Below are positions 18,230 through 26,059 of a DNA stretch of 35,438 bases, piece after piece. Each line of letters opens with the position of its first letter. Positions within the stretch are counted from its first letter, which is position 1. Under the pieces are notes generated by a model. The model made no database searches, was not told the DNA's origin, and saw only the letters and a program-made list of their open reading frames with translations. The stretch covers positions 1 to 35,438 of the forward strand of contig JBAQVB010000036.1 in NCBI GenBank assembly GCA_049297855.1, given 5' to 3'. The position numbers were made by a program, and so were the translations under genes. The DNA is from CAXYVX01 sp049297855 (GTDB lineage Bacteria; Patescibacteriota; Saccharimonadia; Saccharimonadales; Saccharimonadaceae).

Positions 18230-20394
18230 TGGCGCGTGAAACAACCGACGACTTAAAGCGCTCTCAACAGGCTACAAATACTGGCCACGGGCCTAGTGGT
18301 AGCGTAGCTCTCGCTGCAACTAGCCACAAAGCCAAGCATTTCGGAGCCACCGTTCATCAACTCATGCGCTATTTGCGCCGTGACCGTTGGCGGTTGTTAT
18401 TGATTATAATTTTTGCAATCGGTAGCACAATTTTCGCAATCGTCGGGCCTAAGATTGCCGCCAATGCCACTAATCGCATTCAGAATTATGTCATCGAATC
18501 TAATATTTATCAGCAGGTTTCCAATAAATTACCCGCGGGAATTACCCTACCGCACGGCCTCAAGTTCCAGGATTCGCCCAGCTATTTGGAGCAACGAGCC
18601 ACTAATGAGCTCACCCGAGCCAAAACGTCAATCAACACCCTACCACCAACCGAACGCGCAATAATGCAGTCAGAAATCGATCGGCAACGATCCGCAATTG
18701 ACGCACGAATTGTTCCGCTAAAAACTGCGGTTAATGACACGCTAAATAAATTATCTGGCGATCAAAAAACCGTCGTCGCCAACATGGATCTAACTAAAAA
18801 ACCAACGCTCGATTTTGGCTATATTTGGTGGAATATTGTCGTACTTCTAACGATATTGTACATCGCGAGTGCGTTTTTGAGATATTTTCAGGGTTGGTTA
18901 GTCGCGGGAATTACCCAACGTTTGGCCTTCCGCCTGCGCCGTGAATTGTCCCAAAAAATCAATGCTTTACCGTTATCATATTTTGATTCACGGCAATTCG
19001 GCGACACTTTGTCACGCATCACGAATGACGTTGACCTAATGCAACAGAGTTTGAGCCAAAGTTTGAGTGTTGCGATTTCGGATGTCGTCACAATCATTGC
19101 GATTCCAATTATGATGTTCTCTATCAGTTGGCAAATGTCATTAGTTAGCTTTACGGTTTTACCAGTTTCACTAATTTTTATCATGATCACCACTAAAAAA
19201 TCGCAGAAATATTTCCTGGCACAACAAAATGTGCTCGGCCGTTTAAACGGACATGTCGAAGAAATTTATTCTGGATACAATATTGTTAAAGTTTTTGGTG
19301 GTGAACAAAAAGCCGTTGATAAATTCGCACGCTACAATAACCAGCTGCGCCAATCCGCCTGGAAATCGCAGTTTCTGTCGGGGTTGATGGGGCCGATCAC
19401 CAACATTGTCGGCAACATGGGCTATGTTGGCGTTACGATGGTCGGCGGCTATTTGGCGGTTACGCGCGGTCTCGGGGTTGGCGATATTCTGGCTTTTATT
19501 CAATACGTTCAACAATTTCATCAACCGATTATTCAGCTGTCGCAAACGGTTAACATCATTCAGCCAATGGTGGCCGCAGCTGAACGTGTATTTAATTTTC
19601 TCAATGAGCCCAACGAAACGCCCGATCCCGCGGAAGCTAAATCGCTAATTAAGGCGCGCGGCGCGGTGGAATTCAACCACGTTAAGTTTAGCTATCATCT
19701 CGGCGAACCGATCATTAAGGATTTCAACGCCACAATTACGCCTGGACAAATCATCGCCATCGTCGGCCCGACTGGCGCCGGTAAAACCACTATCGTCAAT
19801 TTACTAATGCGTTTTTACGATCCAAACAGCGGCAAAATTCAAATCGATGGTATAAATACGCGTGACATGAAACGGTCAGACGTGCGTCAACAATTTGCCA
19901 TGGTGTTACAGGATACGTGGCTGTTTAACGGCACCGTGCGCGAAAATCTAACTTACGGCAGACAAAATGCGACCGACGACGAGGTGCAATCAATCGCTCG
20001 CGCTACTCATGTTGATCATTTTATTCGTTCATTGCCAAACGGTTATAATACAGTGTTGAACGAAGATGCTGATAATATTTCCGCTGGTGAAAAGCAACTC
20101 CTGACTATCGCGCGCGCCATGTTGGCCAATCCGCCAATGTTAATTCTCGATGAAGCAACCTCCAACGTCGATACGCGCACCGAAGCCCAGATCCAACACG
20201 CCATGATTCAGCTAATGCGCGGTCGCACCAGCTTTGTGATTGCCCACCGCTTGTCTACTATCCGTAATGCCGACTTGATTTTAGTGATGAATCACGGTGA
20301 CATTGTGGAATCGGGCAATCACGCCAACTTACTCAGTAAAAATGGTTTTTACGCCAAGCTTTATAATTCGCAATTTGATGAACCAAGCGACTAG
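18229..20394 (+). CDS. Heterodimeric ABC exporter, catalytically competent subunit
   Basis: 721 residues. It keeps the catalytic Glu (E642 in LILDEATSNVD) and the H-loop His (H673 in IAHRLST), so it supplies the working residues missing in the partner. Its signature is SAGEK (618-622) rather than SGGQ. A polar extracytoplasmic insertion of about 120 residues (roughly 77-197) lies between the first and second membrane helices. The first 45 residues are a hydrophilic cytoplasmic extension. The stop TAG at 20392-20394 directly abuts the stop of the converging gmk gene, with no intergenic base. Confidence 0.93.
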   Translation: MARETTDDLKRSQQATNTGHGPSGSVALAATSHKAKHFGATVHQLMRYLRRDRWRLLLIIIFAIGSTIFAIVGPKIAANATNRIQNYVIESNIYQQVSNKLPAGITLPHGLKFQDSPSYLEQRATNELTRAKTSINTLPPTERAIMQSEIDRQRSAIDARIVPLKTAVNDTLNKLSGDQKTVVANMDLTKKPTLDFGYIWWNIVVLLTILYIASAFLRYFQGWLVAGITQRLAFRLRRELSQKINALPLSYFDSRQFGDTLSRITNDVDLMQQSLSQSLSVAISDVVTIIAIPIMMFSISWQMSLVSFTVLPVSLIFIMITTKKSQKYFLAQQNVLGRLNGHVEEIYSGYNIVKVFGGEQKAVDKFARYNNQLRQSAWKSQFLSGLMGPITNIVGNMGYVGVTMVGGYLAVTRGLGVGDILAFIQYVQQFHQPIIQLSQTVNIIQPMVAAAERVFNFLNEPNETPDPAEAKSLIKARGAVEFNHVKFSYHLGEPIIKDFNATITPGQIIAIVGPTGAGKTTIVNLLMRFYDPNSGKIQIDGINTRDMKRSDVRQQFAMVLQDTWLFNGTVRENLTYGRQNATDDEVQSIARATHVDHFIRSLPNGYNTVLNEDADNISAGEKQLLTIARAMLANPPMLILDEATSNVDTRTEAQIQHAMIQLMRGRTSFVIAHRLSTIRNADLILVMNHGDIVESGNHANLLSKNGFYAKLYNSQFDEPSD

Positions 20395-21102
20395 TTATCG
20401 ATTGCCCAAGCTATCAACAATGTCGTCGTGTAGCTTTTGAGCTGTCACGCGCGCCGCATCATCATCATAATCCTGATGGTGAAAAATGTCATTGACTAAC
20501 TGCGCGGCCCGAGTTAAATCATCATTTACCACGAATTTGTAATAAGTTACGCTAAGCGCATGTTCCAGCTCATGAACCGCCGATTGCATGCGTACGCGTT
20601 TTTCGTTCGCGTCCGTAACACCACGAGCCAGCCAGCGCTCTTGCCAAATCGTAAAATCCGGTGGAATTAAAAATACTGCCACGAGCTGCGCTTGATCGGC
20701 CGCGTGATATTCATCAACGCCCTGTACGTCAACGTCAGCCAAGGCAATTTTGTGCTGGGCAGCAATTTTTTCGAGTTCGGCAATCGTTGTACCATAGACA
20801 CGGCCATGCACCAATTTGGCTTCAAAATATTTGTGCTGCAGTAAATTTTGTGTGGCGGTTTGATTATCAATAAAATGATAGCTGACATCCTGGATTTCGC
20901 CCAGCCGCGGTGGCCGTGTAACAGTTGTCACGATACGCGCATATTCGCTATTTTTGAGCAAAATTTGCATTACCGAATCCTTGCCAGCCGCCACGATCCC
21001 AACTACCAACGCAACGCGCATGCTGGCGATCAATCGTTTAGCGGAATTAGGCGCGGTGTAATTGTTCACTACTGTTTGGCTTGGCGAATTCAGCTCTTCC
21101 AT
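20395..21102 (-). CDS. gmk: Guanylate kinase-like protein
   Basis: 235 residues. Guanylate kinases phosphorylate GMP to GDP with ATP. TTVTRPPRLGEIQDVSYHFI is the GMP-binding signature (TTRxPRxGExxGxDYHF), and ADVDVQGVDEY and HELEHA follow in family order. The P-loop is GIVAAGKDS (35-43): Asp42 follows the Lys where Ser or Thr normally contributes to Mg binding. The first 27 residues are a polar extension not found in typical Gmk. It is probably the cell's Gmk, with somewhat diverged active-site loops. ATG 21102 is 27 bases after DUF4186 but has its own extended -10. Confidence 0.85.
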   Translation of the reverse strand: MEELNSPSQTVVNNYTAPNSAKRLIASMRVALVVGIVAAGKDSVMQILLKNSEYARIVTTVTRPPRLGEIQDVSYHFIDNQTATQNLLQHKYFEAKLVHGRVYGTTIAELEKIAAQHKIALADVDVQGVDEYHAADQAQLVAVFLIPPDFTIWQERWLARGVTDANEKRVRMQSAVHELEHALSVTYYKFVVNDDLTRAAQLVNDIFHHQDYDDDAARVTAQKLHDDIVDSLGNR

Positions 21103-21108
21103 TGATCC

Positions 21109-21117
21109 ATTTTAGCA
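21109..21117 (-). promoter_or_regulatory. Extended -10 (TGCTAAAAT) of gmk
   Basis: TGC-TAAAAT lies 6 bases before ATG 21102, inside the short gap after the DUF4186 gene. Confidence 0.45.
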
Positions 21118-21129
21118 GGTTTTGCGAGG

Positions 21130-21510
21130 TTACGCGCGATGATCTTTGTTGTCGCGCTCAATCCAGGCCATAATAATATCCACGATTTTAGTTTGCTCGG
21201 CTACCGTTAATTCACGATTTTTAGCCACGCCATACCATCGATTCAGACAACCGCGACAGCAAGTCGCCGTAGCGTGCTGGGCGATAAAAACCGGGTGATT
21301 CTTCATCGGCGTCTGTTTACCATCATTATTAATCCGTGCCGGCGCCAACCGTTTTGCAATAAAATTTACTGCGTGATCGTGAATTTTTATGGCGCCTTTA
21401 TCATTAAAATAGTTGCGCAATTTGGACGACAAGTGAAACGATGCACGAAACTGACTCGCTGCGAGTTGCGCTAAAATTTGATTATCGTCATCGTTTAATA
21501 AACTAAGCAT
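21130..21510 (-). CDS. DUF4186 family protein
   Basis: 126 residues. The central block IAKRLAPA, NDGKQTPM, HPVFIAQHATATCCRGCL and the C-terminal ELT...IVDIIMAWI are the conserved features of DUF4186, a small cytoplasmic family of unknown function. The cluster H-ATATCC-G-C looks suited to metal binding, but this is inference. The gene starts 3 bases after the stop of the lepA C-terminal half, so it belongs to the same transcript. Confidence 0.85.
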   Translation of the reverse strand: MLSLLNDDDNQILAQLAASQFRASFHLSSKLRNYFNDKGAIKIHDHAVNFIAKRLAPARINNDGKQTPMKNHPVFIAQHATATCCRGCLNRWYGVAKNRELTVAEQTKIVDIIMAWIERDNKDHRA

Positions 21511-21513
21511 TAT

Positions 21514-22479
21514 TTAATCCGATTTTTGCAGCATCGTCATAAAGGCTTCACTCGGAATTTCCACGCGGCCAAATTTTTTCATACGTTTCTTACCGCGCTT
21601 TTGTTTGTCTAACAATTTGGCGCGTCGATCCGGATCACCGGTATGAATTTTAACCGTCACATCCTTTCGATATGCCGAAATCGTTTCGCGGGCAATAATT
21701 TTGCCGCCAATCACTGCTTGAATTTTGACAACAAAGTTTTGCCGCGGAATGATCGTTTTGAGTTTGGCCGTCAAAGTTCGCCCCAGCGCGTTCGCTTCAG
21801 ATCGGTGACACATGACCGACAAGGCATCGACTTTTTCATCTGCCACACAGAAATCAACTCGCACCAAATCCTCGGCCCGATAGCCGGCCAAGTCGTAATT
21901 AAACGATCCGTAACCGCTAGTTAAACTCTTGAGCTGGTCATAAAAATCAATCAATAAATTCGCGAGCGGCGCCTCAAAATCGATTAGGGCGCGCTGATCA
22001 ACATAACGCAAATCCGTTGACTGGCCACGTTTCGACGTAATCAAGCTAAGCACCGACCCAACATAGCGTCGCGGTATCACAATTTCACCGCGCGCCCACG
22101 GTTCACAAATTTCGCGAATGCGGCTCGGATCGGGCAACTCATCGGCCGACTTAATATCAATCATTTCACCGGTCGACAAAACAACTTCGTAATCGGTCGA
22201 GGGATTTGTCACGATTAAATCTAAATCGTATTCGCGCTCCAAGCGTTCGCGCAAAATGTCCATATGCAACAGTCCGAGAAAACCAATGCGCAAACCAAAA
22301 CCCAAAACCGGAGAGTTTTCCGGCGTAAATTGCAGCGCGGAATCAGACAAGGCAATCTTCTCGACCGCATCCTTGAGCTTATTATAATCCTCGTTGCTGA
22401 GCGGAAAAAATCCGGCGTAGACAAAAGGCTTAACCTCCCTATAGCCTGGTAACGGCTGCAATTTTGACGTGCTAATCAT
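21514..22479 (-). CDS. lepA: Elongation factor 4 (LepA), C-terminal half: domains III, V and CTD
   Basis: 321 residues. After a short new start (MISTSK) the sequence runs from LPGYREVKPFVYAGFFP, equivalent to the start of domain III in E. coli LepA, through GFGLRIGFLGLLHMDILRERLERE, the domain V block and the EF4-specific CTD, ending KRMKKFGRVEIPSEAFMTML. It therefore carries the tRNA-contacting CTD but no GTPase. Together with the N-terminal gene (22961-24001) it would rebuild a whole LepA. The two halves are in different frames and are separated by a complete 156-codon gene. ATG 22479 has no Shine-Dalgarno, but an extended -10 lies 7 bases upstream, suggesting separate leaderless expression. 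Confidence 0.93.
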   Translation of the reverse strand: MISTSKLQPLPGYREVKPFVYAGFFPLSNEDYNKLKDAVEKIALSDSALQFTPENSPVLGFGLRIGFLGLLHMDILRERLEREYDLDLIVTNPSTDYEVVLSTGEMIDIKSADELPDPSRIREICEPWARGEIVIPRRYVGSVLSLITSKRGQSTDLRYVDQRALIDFEAPLANLLIDFYDQLKSLTSGYGSFNYDLAGYRAEDLVRVDFCVADEKVDALSVMCHRSEANALGRTLTAKLKTIIPRQNFVVKIQAVIGGKIIARETISAYRKDVTVKIHTGDPDRRAKLLDKQKRGKKRMKKFGRVEIPSEAFMTMLQKSD

Positions 22480-22486
22480 ATATGTT

Positions 22487-22495
22487 ATTATAGCA
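22487..22495 (-). promoter_or_regulatory. Extended -10 (TGCTATAAT) before the lepA C-terminal half
   Basis: A perfect TGC-TATAAT overlaps the stop codon of the inserted gene (22488-22490) and sits 7 bases before ATG 22479. No good -35 is visible. Confidence 0.5.
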
Positions 22496-22958
22496 TTTTC
22501 TGACTAAAAAATTCGACTGGCTCGCGACCGTCGCGCAAGGTGAAACCGTGCATTTTTGGCACACCTAAATTCGAATCATTACTCACCAGTTTAACGTTCT
22601 GTTTAACGAAATTATCATCAACTAAATCATTTTTCAAACAAAAACCGACGTGCTCATTTCCGGTTTTACCCGTCGCAAAGTGCACGACGTCGCCCGGCTG
22701 CATTGTCGCAAAATCAGTGCTGGCGCGATAACCATTTTGGCGCAATTCATTCAATAGACTACGTACCGTCGCATACTTACGTGGAATTAGGCCGAACAAC
22801 AGTAAAATTGAACTCACAACCAATGCACATGAACTATCGCCATCCGCCGCCGCATCCGTCCCGTCACTCATCCAAAGTTGTCGAAATAGTTCCACATTTA
22901 CTAAATGATTAATGGCGAATAAAAAATTTCGTTCATCATCGATTGCTAATTTTGTCAT
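22488..22958 (-). CDS. NlpC/P60-like (papain-fold) protein inserted between the two lepA halves
   Basis: 156 residues with no signal peptide or membrane segment, so cytoplasmic. Its layout resembles small cysteine-hydrolase-like proteins of the NlpC/P60/CHAP group: DSSCALVVSSIL puts Cys44 at the start of a helix, then QPGDVVHF (87-94), then NEHVGFCL with His103 on a strand, followed by a possible third polar residue around SNDS. Similar uncharacterised proteins are, to my knowledge, found in CPR genomes. Enzyme activity and substrate are unknown. Translation is tied to the upstream lepA half: its Shine-Dalgarno lies in that gene's last codons and only 2 bases separate stop and start. The lepA C-terminal half begins 8 bases after it. 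Confidence 0.75.
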   Translation of the reverse strand: MTKLAIDDERNFLFAINHLVNVELFRQLWMSDGTDAAADGDSSCALVVSSILLLFGLIPRKYATVRSLLNELRQNGYRASTDFATMQPGDVVHFATGKTGNEHVGFCLKNDLVDDNFVKQNVKLVSNDSNLGVPKMHGFTLRDGREPVEFFSQKML

Positions 22959-22960
22959 TT

Positions 22961-24001
22961 TTACTCCTTAAAATATTTAGTTAGGCTGATCGTGTCACCG
23001 ACTTTAGCATCGCGCGTGGTCTTGAGATTTGTCACAACATAACCGATTTCACCCGCATTCAGCCGCGAGGTCGCCGTCGTTTTGGGCGTCAGTTTACCAA
23101 TCTCCAGCGCCAATCCGGACTTTTTAGTGTTCATCATGAAAATATCGTCGTCCCGCTCGATCGCGCCATCTACAATTCGGACATATAAAATAACACCCCG
23201 ATAATCATCATAATAGGAATCAAAAATCAGAGCGCGTAGTGGCTCATTCATGGCTAGCTTTTCAGTCTCCGCGCGCAACACCAAACTAGTCATGTCCGGT
23301 TTTTTGGCTAGCCGCTCCAATGCCTCATCCTCAGCCAACGGACTGATTGGCGCCGGAATTTTCGCCACAATCGCGTTCAAAACCGCCGCCACGCCTTGGC
23401 CCGTTTTAGCCGACACGTGCAAAATGTCGGCCCCACTACAATTAAGTAAATCTATGATTTCTTGGCTCACTTTGTCTACATCCGCGGCTGGCAGATCAAT
23501 TTTATTTAACACCGGAATAATCGTCAGTTTTTGTTCAAGTGCCAAATGTAAATTTTGCAAAGTTTGCGCCTGAATACCTTGCGTGGCGTCGACCACGAGT
23601 ATCGCGCCCTCTACCGCCGCCAAGCTACGCGATACTTCATACGAAAAATCGACATGTCCCGGCGTGTCGATTAAATTCAATTCATAAAACCCAGAATGTT
23701 CAGTGGTAAAAGTTGGGGCGTGCGTAATGGCAAAATTACGACTAGCAGCCATTAAAAATTCCTCTTCATCAAATCTGGCTTCATCATTAATAACGTCGCT
23801 GGCCTGCGGTCGCCAATTCATCGTCACGGGTGCTAATTTAATAGTAATGCCACGCTCGCGCTCCAAGGTCATGGAATCCAAAAGTTGCGCCTTCATACCG
23901 CGTTTTTCAACCGTGCCTGTTAGCTCCATCATTCGATCAGCCAAAGTACTCTTACCGTGGTCAATGTGAGCAATGATGCAAAAATTACGAATCTTGTCCA
24001 T
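22961..24001 (-). CDS. lepA: Elongation factor 4 (LepA), N-terminal half: GTPase and domain II
   Basis: 346 residues. G1 is AHIDHGKST (11-19), switch I ERERGITIK (47-55), G3 DTPGH (112-116) and G4 NKID (166-169); domain II follows, ending GEIGYVVTNLKTTRDAKVGD and TISLTKYFKE. This is where E. coli LepA continues through a short linker into domain III, so the break is at the domain boundary with almost nothing lost. About 35-40 extra residues (roughly 63-103) sit between switch I and DTPGH compared with E. coli. EF4 is a ribosome-associated GTPase; here GTPase and tRNA-contacting parts are made as separate chains. Confidence 0.95.
   Translation of the reverse strand: MDKIRNFCIIAHIDHGKSTLADRMMELTGTVEKRGMKAQLLDSMTLERERGITIKLAPVTMNWRPQASDVINDEARFDEEEFLMAASRNFAITHAPTFTTEHSGFYELNLIDTPGHVDFSYEVSRSLAAVEGAILVVDATQGIQAQTLQNLHLALEQKLTIIPVLNKIDLPAADVDKVSQEIIDLLNCSGADILHVSAKTGQGVAAVLNAIVAKIPAPISPLAEDEALERLAKKPDMTSLVLRAETEKLAMNEPLRALIFDSYYDDYRGVILYVRIVDGAIERDDDIFMMNTKKSGLALEIGKLTPKTTATSRLNAGEIGYVVTNLKTTRDAKVGDTISLTKYFKE
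22964..22969 (-). promoter_or_regulatory. Shine-Dalgarno AAGGAG inside the last codons of the lepA N-terminal half
   Basis: AAGGAG encodes the final Lys-Glu of the lepA N-terminal half, is followed by TAA, and lies 5 bases before ATG 22958. It decides the start of the inserted gene and implies translational coupling. Confidence 0.85.
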
Positions 24002-24012
24002 AAAACAAAACT

Positions 24013-24021
24013 ATTATAACA
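24013..24021 (-). promoter_or_regulatory. Extended -10 (TGTTATAAT) of the lepA operon
   Basis: TGT-TATAAT lies 11 bases before ATG 24001; leader of at most about 5 bases and no Shine-Dalgarno. Confidence 0.55.
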
Positions 24022-24188
24022 AAAAATTAGTCCGCCACCCAACGCCGTAACGCGTCGTTGATCACATATTCGTGAAATGCGATTTCTATTTATCATTACT
24101 ATAAAACTATTCATTTTGATTTTTTAAAATCGATTTACAGAGAGCAATTGTCTTTTTTAAAAAACTCATTTCGTTGATTCTAAATCTA

Positions 24189-24197
24189 TGATAAAAT
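24189..24197 (+). promoter_or_regulatory. Extended -10 (TGATAAAAT), leaderless murJ
   Basis: TGA-TAAAAT lies 7 bases before ATG 24205. The rest of the 203-base lepA/murJ divergent gap shows only AT-rich sequence and no RNA gene that I can recognise. Confidence 0.5.
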
Positions 24198-24204
24198 AAT
24201 AGCA

Positions 24205-26049
24205 ATGAAAGATGATCCGGATAATCACGACAACGCCTCGAAGCCGAGCTCTGATCGAGAGCGCAATCAACCCGACAAAACACGAACCTCACGCGACATC
24301 ATCCTCAATTCCGACGTCGGCGATTTATTGAACGATTATGCCGATCGCAGTGAAAAATTAACTCAGCATCAAGAGTTTAAAATTCGCCAAGCACAAATCG
24401 AGCGCGCGCGCCGGGCGCGCAATCGTTTAATTACTACTCTGGCAAAAGCTAATCAAAAAATATCTATTAAAATGGCCGCCGCTATGTTAGCTGCCTCGAC
24501 TACGGCTAGCGCGGTACTCGGCATTTATCGCGATCGAATCTTAAATGGTATGTATCTTACGACATATAAAGTTGGTATTGACGCCTACACCGCGGCATTT
24601 ACGATTCCCGATTTTATGTATATGGTGCTAGTTACGGGCGCGTTGTCGGTTAGCTTCATCCCAGTGTTTAACAGCCGTTTAGCAAAAGGCAATCGCAAAA
24701 GCGCTTGGCAATTATCGTCGTCGACTATGAATTTTTTAGCCCTATTGACGTTGTTAGCCAGCATTCTCATTGAGATATTTGCGCCGATATTGGTTAAATA
24801 TATCGTCGGCCCCGGCATGAGCGAATCTGGTCAGGCCCTAACTATCGCGATGATGCGCTTACTCGCTATTAATCCGTTCTTATTTGCTATTGCTACGGTC
24901 ATTTCCAGCATCCAACAGGCGGTTGGACGGTTTTTCTTTTTCGCGCTAGCACCAATGATTTACAATATCGGCATCATTATTGGCGCGACGGTTTTCACAA
25001 ATGGCATCACAATTTTTGGTCATCAATTTTTCGCGGGCGGTATTATGGGTGTGGCGCTTGGCGTGGTGCTGGGCGCAATTTTACAACTTTTGGTGTCGTG
25101 CCTGGGCTTGATCGGCCTCGGCTTTGATTACGAATTTAAAATTTATTGGAAAAATAATGGGTTCCGTAAAGTACTTAAATTATTGCCCGCGCGCTCGGCC
25201 GATCAGGGCTTAGACTACATCTCCAGTATGATTGACACTAACCTGGCTTCCCATATGGCCGACGGTACGATTCGCTCGTATCAACAGGCGACAACTCTCT
25301 ACAATATGCCCATTAATCTGATCGGGGTAGCCATCTCAACGGCCGCTTTTCCGAAGATGACTGAACGCATCAGCCAGGGCCGACCCGATTTATTTAAAAA
25401 AGAATTTCGCTCGATCGTGCGCGTAATTATCTGGTTATCGCTACCGGTCGCTGCCATTTCATTTTTTGCCCGCGGATATATAGTTTCTATCATTCAGGCG
25501 GGCGGTAATGCAACCATTGCCAGTATGTTCGGTATTTTAACTATGGTGATTTTATTGCGCTCGGTTTATCAAATCGCCGCACGTAGTTTTTACGCACAAC
25601 AAGACACAAAAACACCTCTCCTAATTTCGCTAGTCACTTTTGTTATCTCGGTCGCACTGGAGCTGATCATGATGTTTTGGCTAGGATGGGGTGCTTCATC
25701 GTTGGCCATAGGACAGGTAATTTGGGCCGCCCTGGAAATCACGACACAATGGTTCATCATGCAACGCCGCCTCGATAATGTTTTTAACCGCGATTTTTGG
25801 TTTGCCATTTTGCGTATGTGCATCGCCACGGCCATTACTAGCGTCGTTACCTACGCTTTAGCAACCGGTCTAAATCTCGAATTTCAAAACCAAAACATCA
25901 TGATGATTTTACCTAAACTAGCCTTGATCGGCTTAGTTAGCCTAGCGTTTTATATGGTTTGCTCACTAGTTCTTAAATTAGAAGAGGCCACGCCCGTGTT
26001 GGCTTATCTGAAGAAAATCTTTTTCGGACATCCGCGCGTCCAACGTTAA
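24205..26049 (+). CDS. murJ: Lipid II flippase MurJ (MviN family)
   Basis: 614 residues. MurJ flips lipid-linked peptidoglycan precursor across the cytoplasmic membrane. After a hydrophilic 85-residue cytoplasmic extension rich in charged residues, the membrane core begins (AAMLAASTTASAVLGIYRD) with about 14 helices. Family blocks include DAYTAAFTIPDFMYMVLVTGALSVSFIPVF, ARSADQGLDYISSMIDTNLAS, YNMPINLIGVAISTAAFPKM and ARSFYAQQDTKTPLLISL. The N-terminal extension has many Arg and Lys and might contact regulatory partners, as in longer actinobacterial MurJ proteins, but carries no domain that I recognise. The gene converges on ftsH with 10 bases between stops. Confidence 0.93.
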   Translation: MKDDPDNHDNASKPSSDRERNQPDKTRTSRDIILNSDVGDLLNDYADRSEKLTQHQEFKIRQAQIERARRARNRLITTLAKANQKISIKMAAAMLAASTTASAVLGIYRDRILNGMYLTTYKVGIDAYTAAFTIPDFMYMVLVTGALSVSFIPVFNSRLAKGNRKSAWQLSSSTMNFLALLTLLASILIEIFAPILVKYIVGPGMSESGQALTIAMMRLLAINPFLFAIATVISSIQQAVGRFFFFALAPMIYNIGIIIGATVFTNGITIFGHQFFAGGIMGVALGVVLGAILQLLVSCLGLIGLGFDYEFKIYWKNNGFRKVLKLLPARSADQGLDYISSMIDTNLASHMADGTIRSYQQATTLYNMPINLIGVAISTAAFPKMTERISQGRPDLFKKEFRSIVRVIIWLSLPVAAISFFARGYIVSIIQAGGNATIASMFGILTMVILLRSVYQIAARSFYAQQDTKTPLLISLVTFVISVALELIMMFWLGWGASSLAIGQVIWAALEITTQWFIMQRRLDNVFNRDFWFAILRMCIATAITSVVTYALATGLNLEFQNQNIMMILPKLALIGLVSLAFYMVCSLVLKLEEATPVLAYLKKIFFGHPRVQR

Positions 26050-26059
26050 CGGCTCAAAT

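Noticed and set aside
21514..24001. An intein or intron splitting lepA
   Set aside because: The insert has its own start, stop and Shine-Dalgarno, no intein splice-junction residues, and the flanks are in different frames; it is a separate gene.
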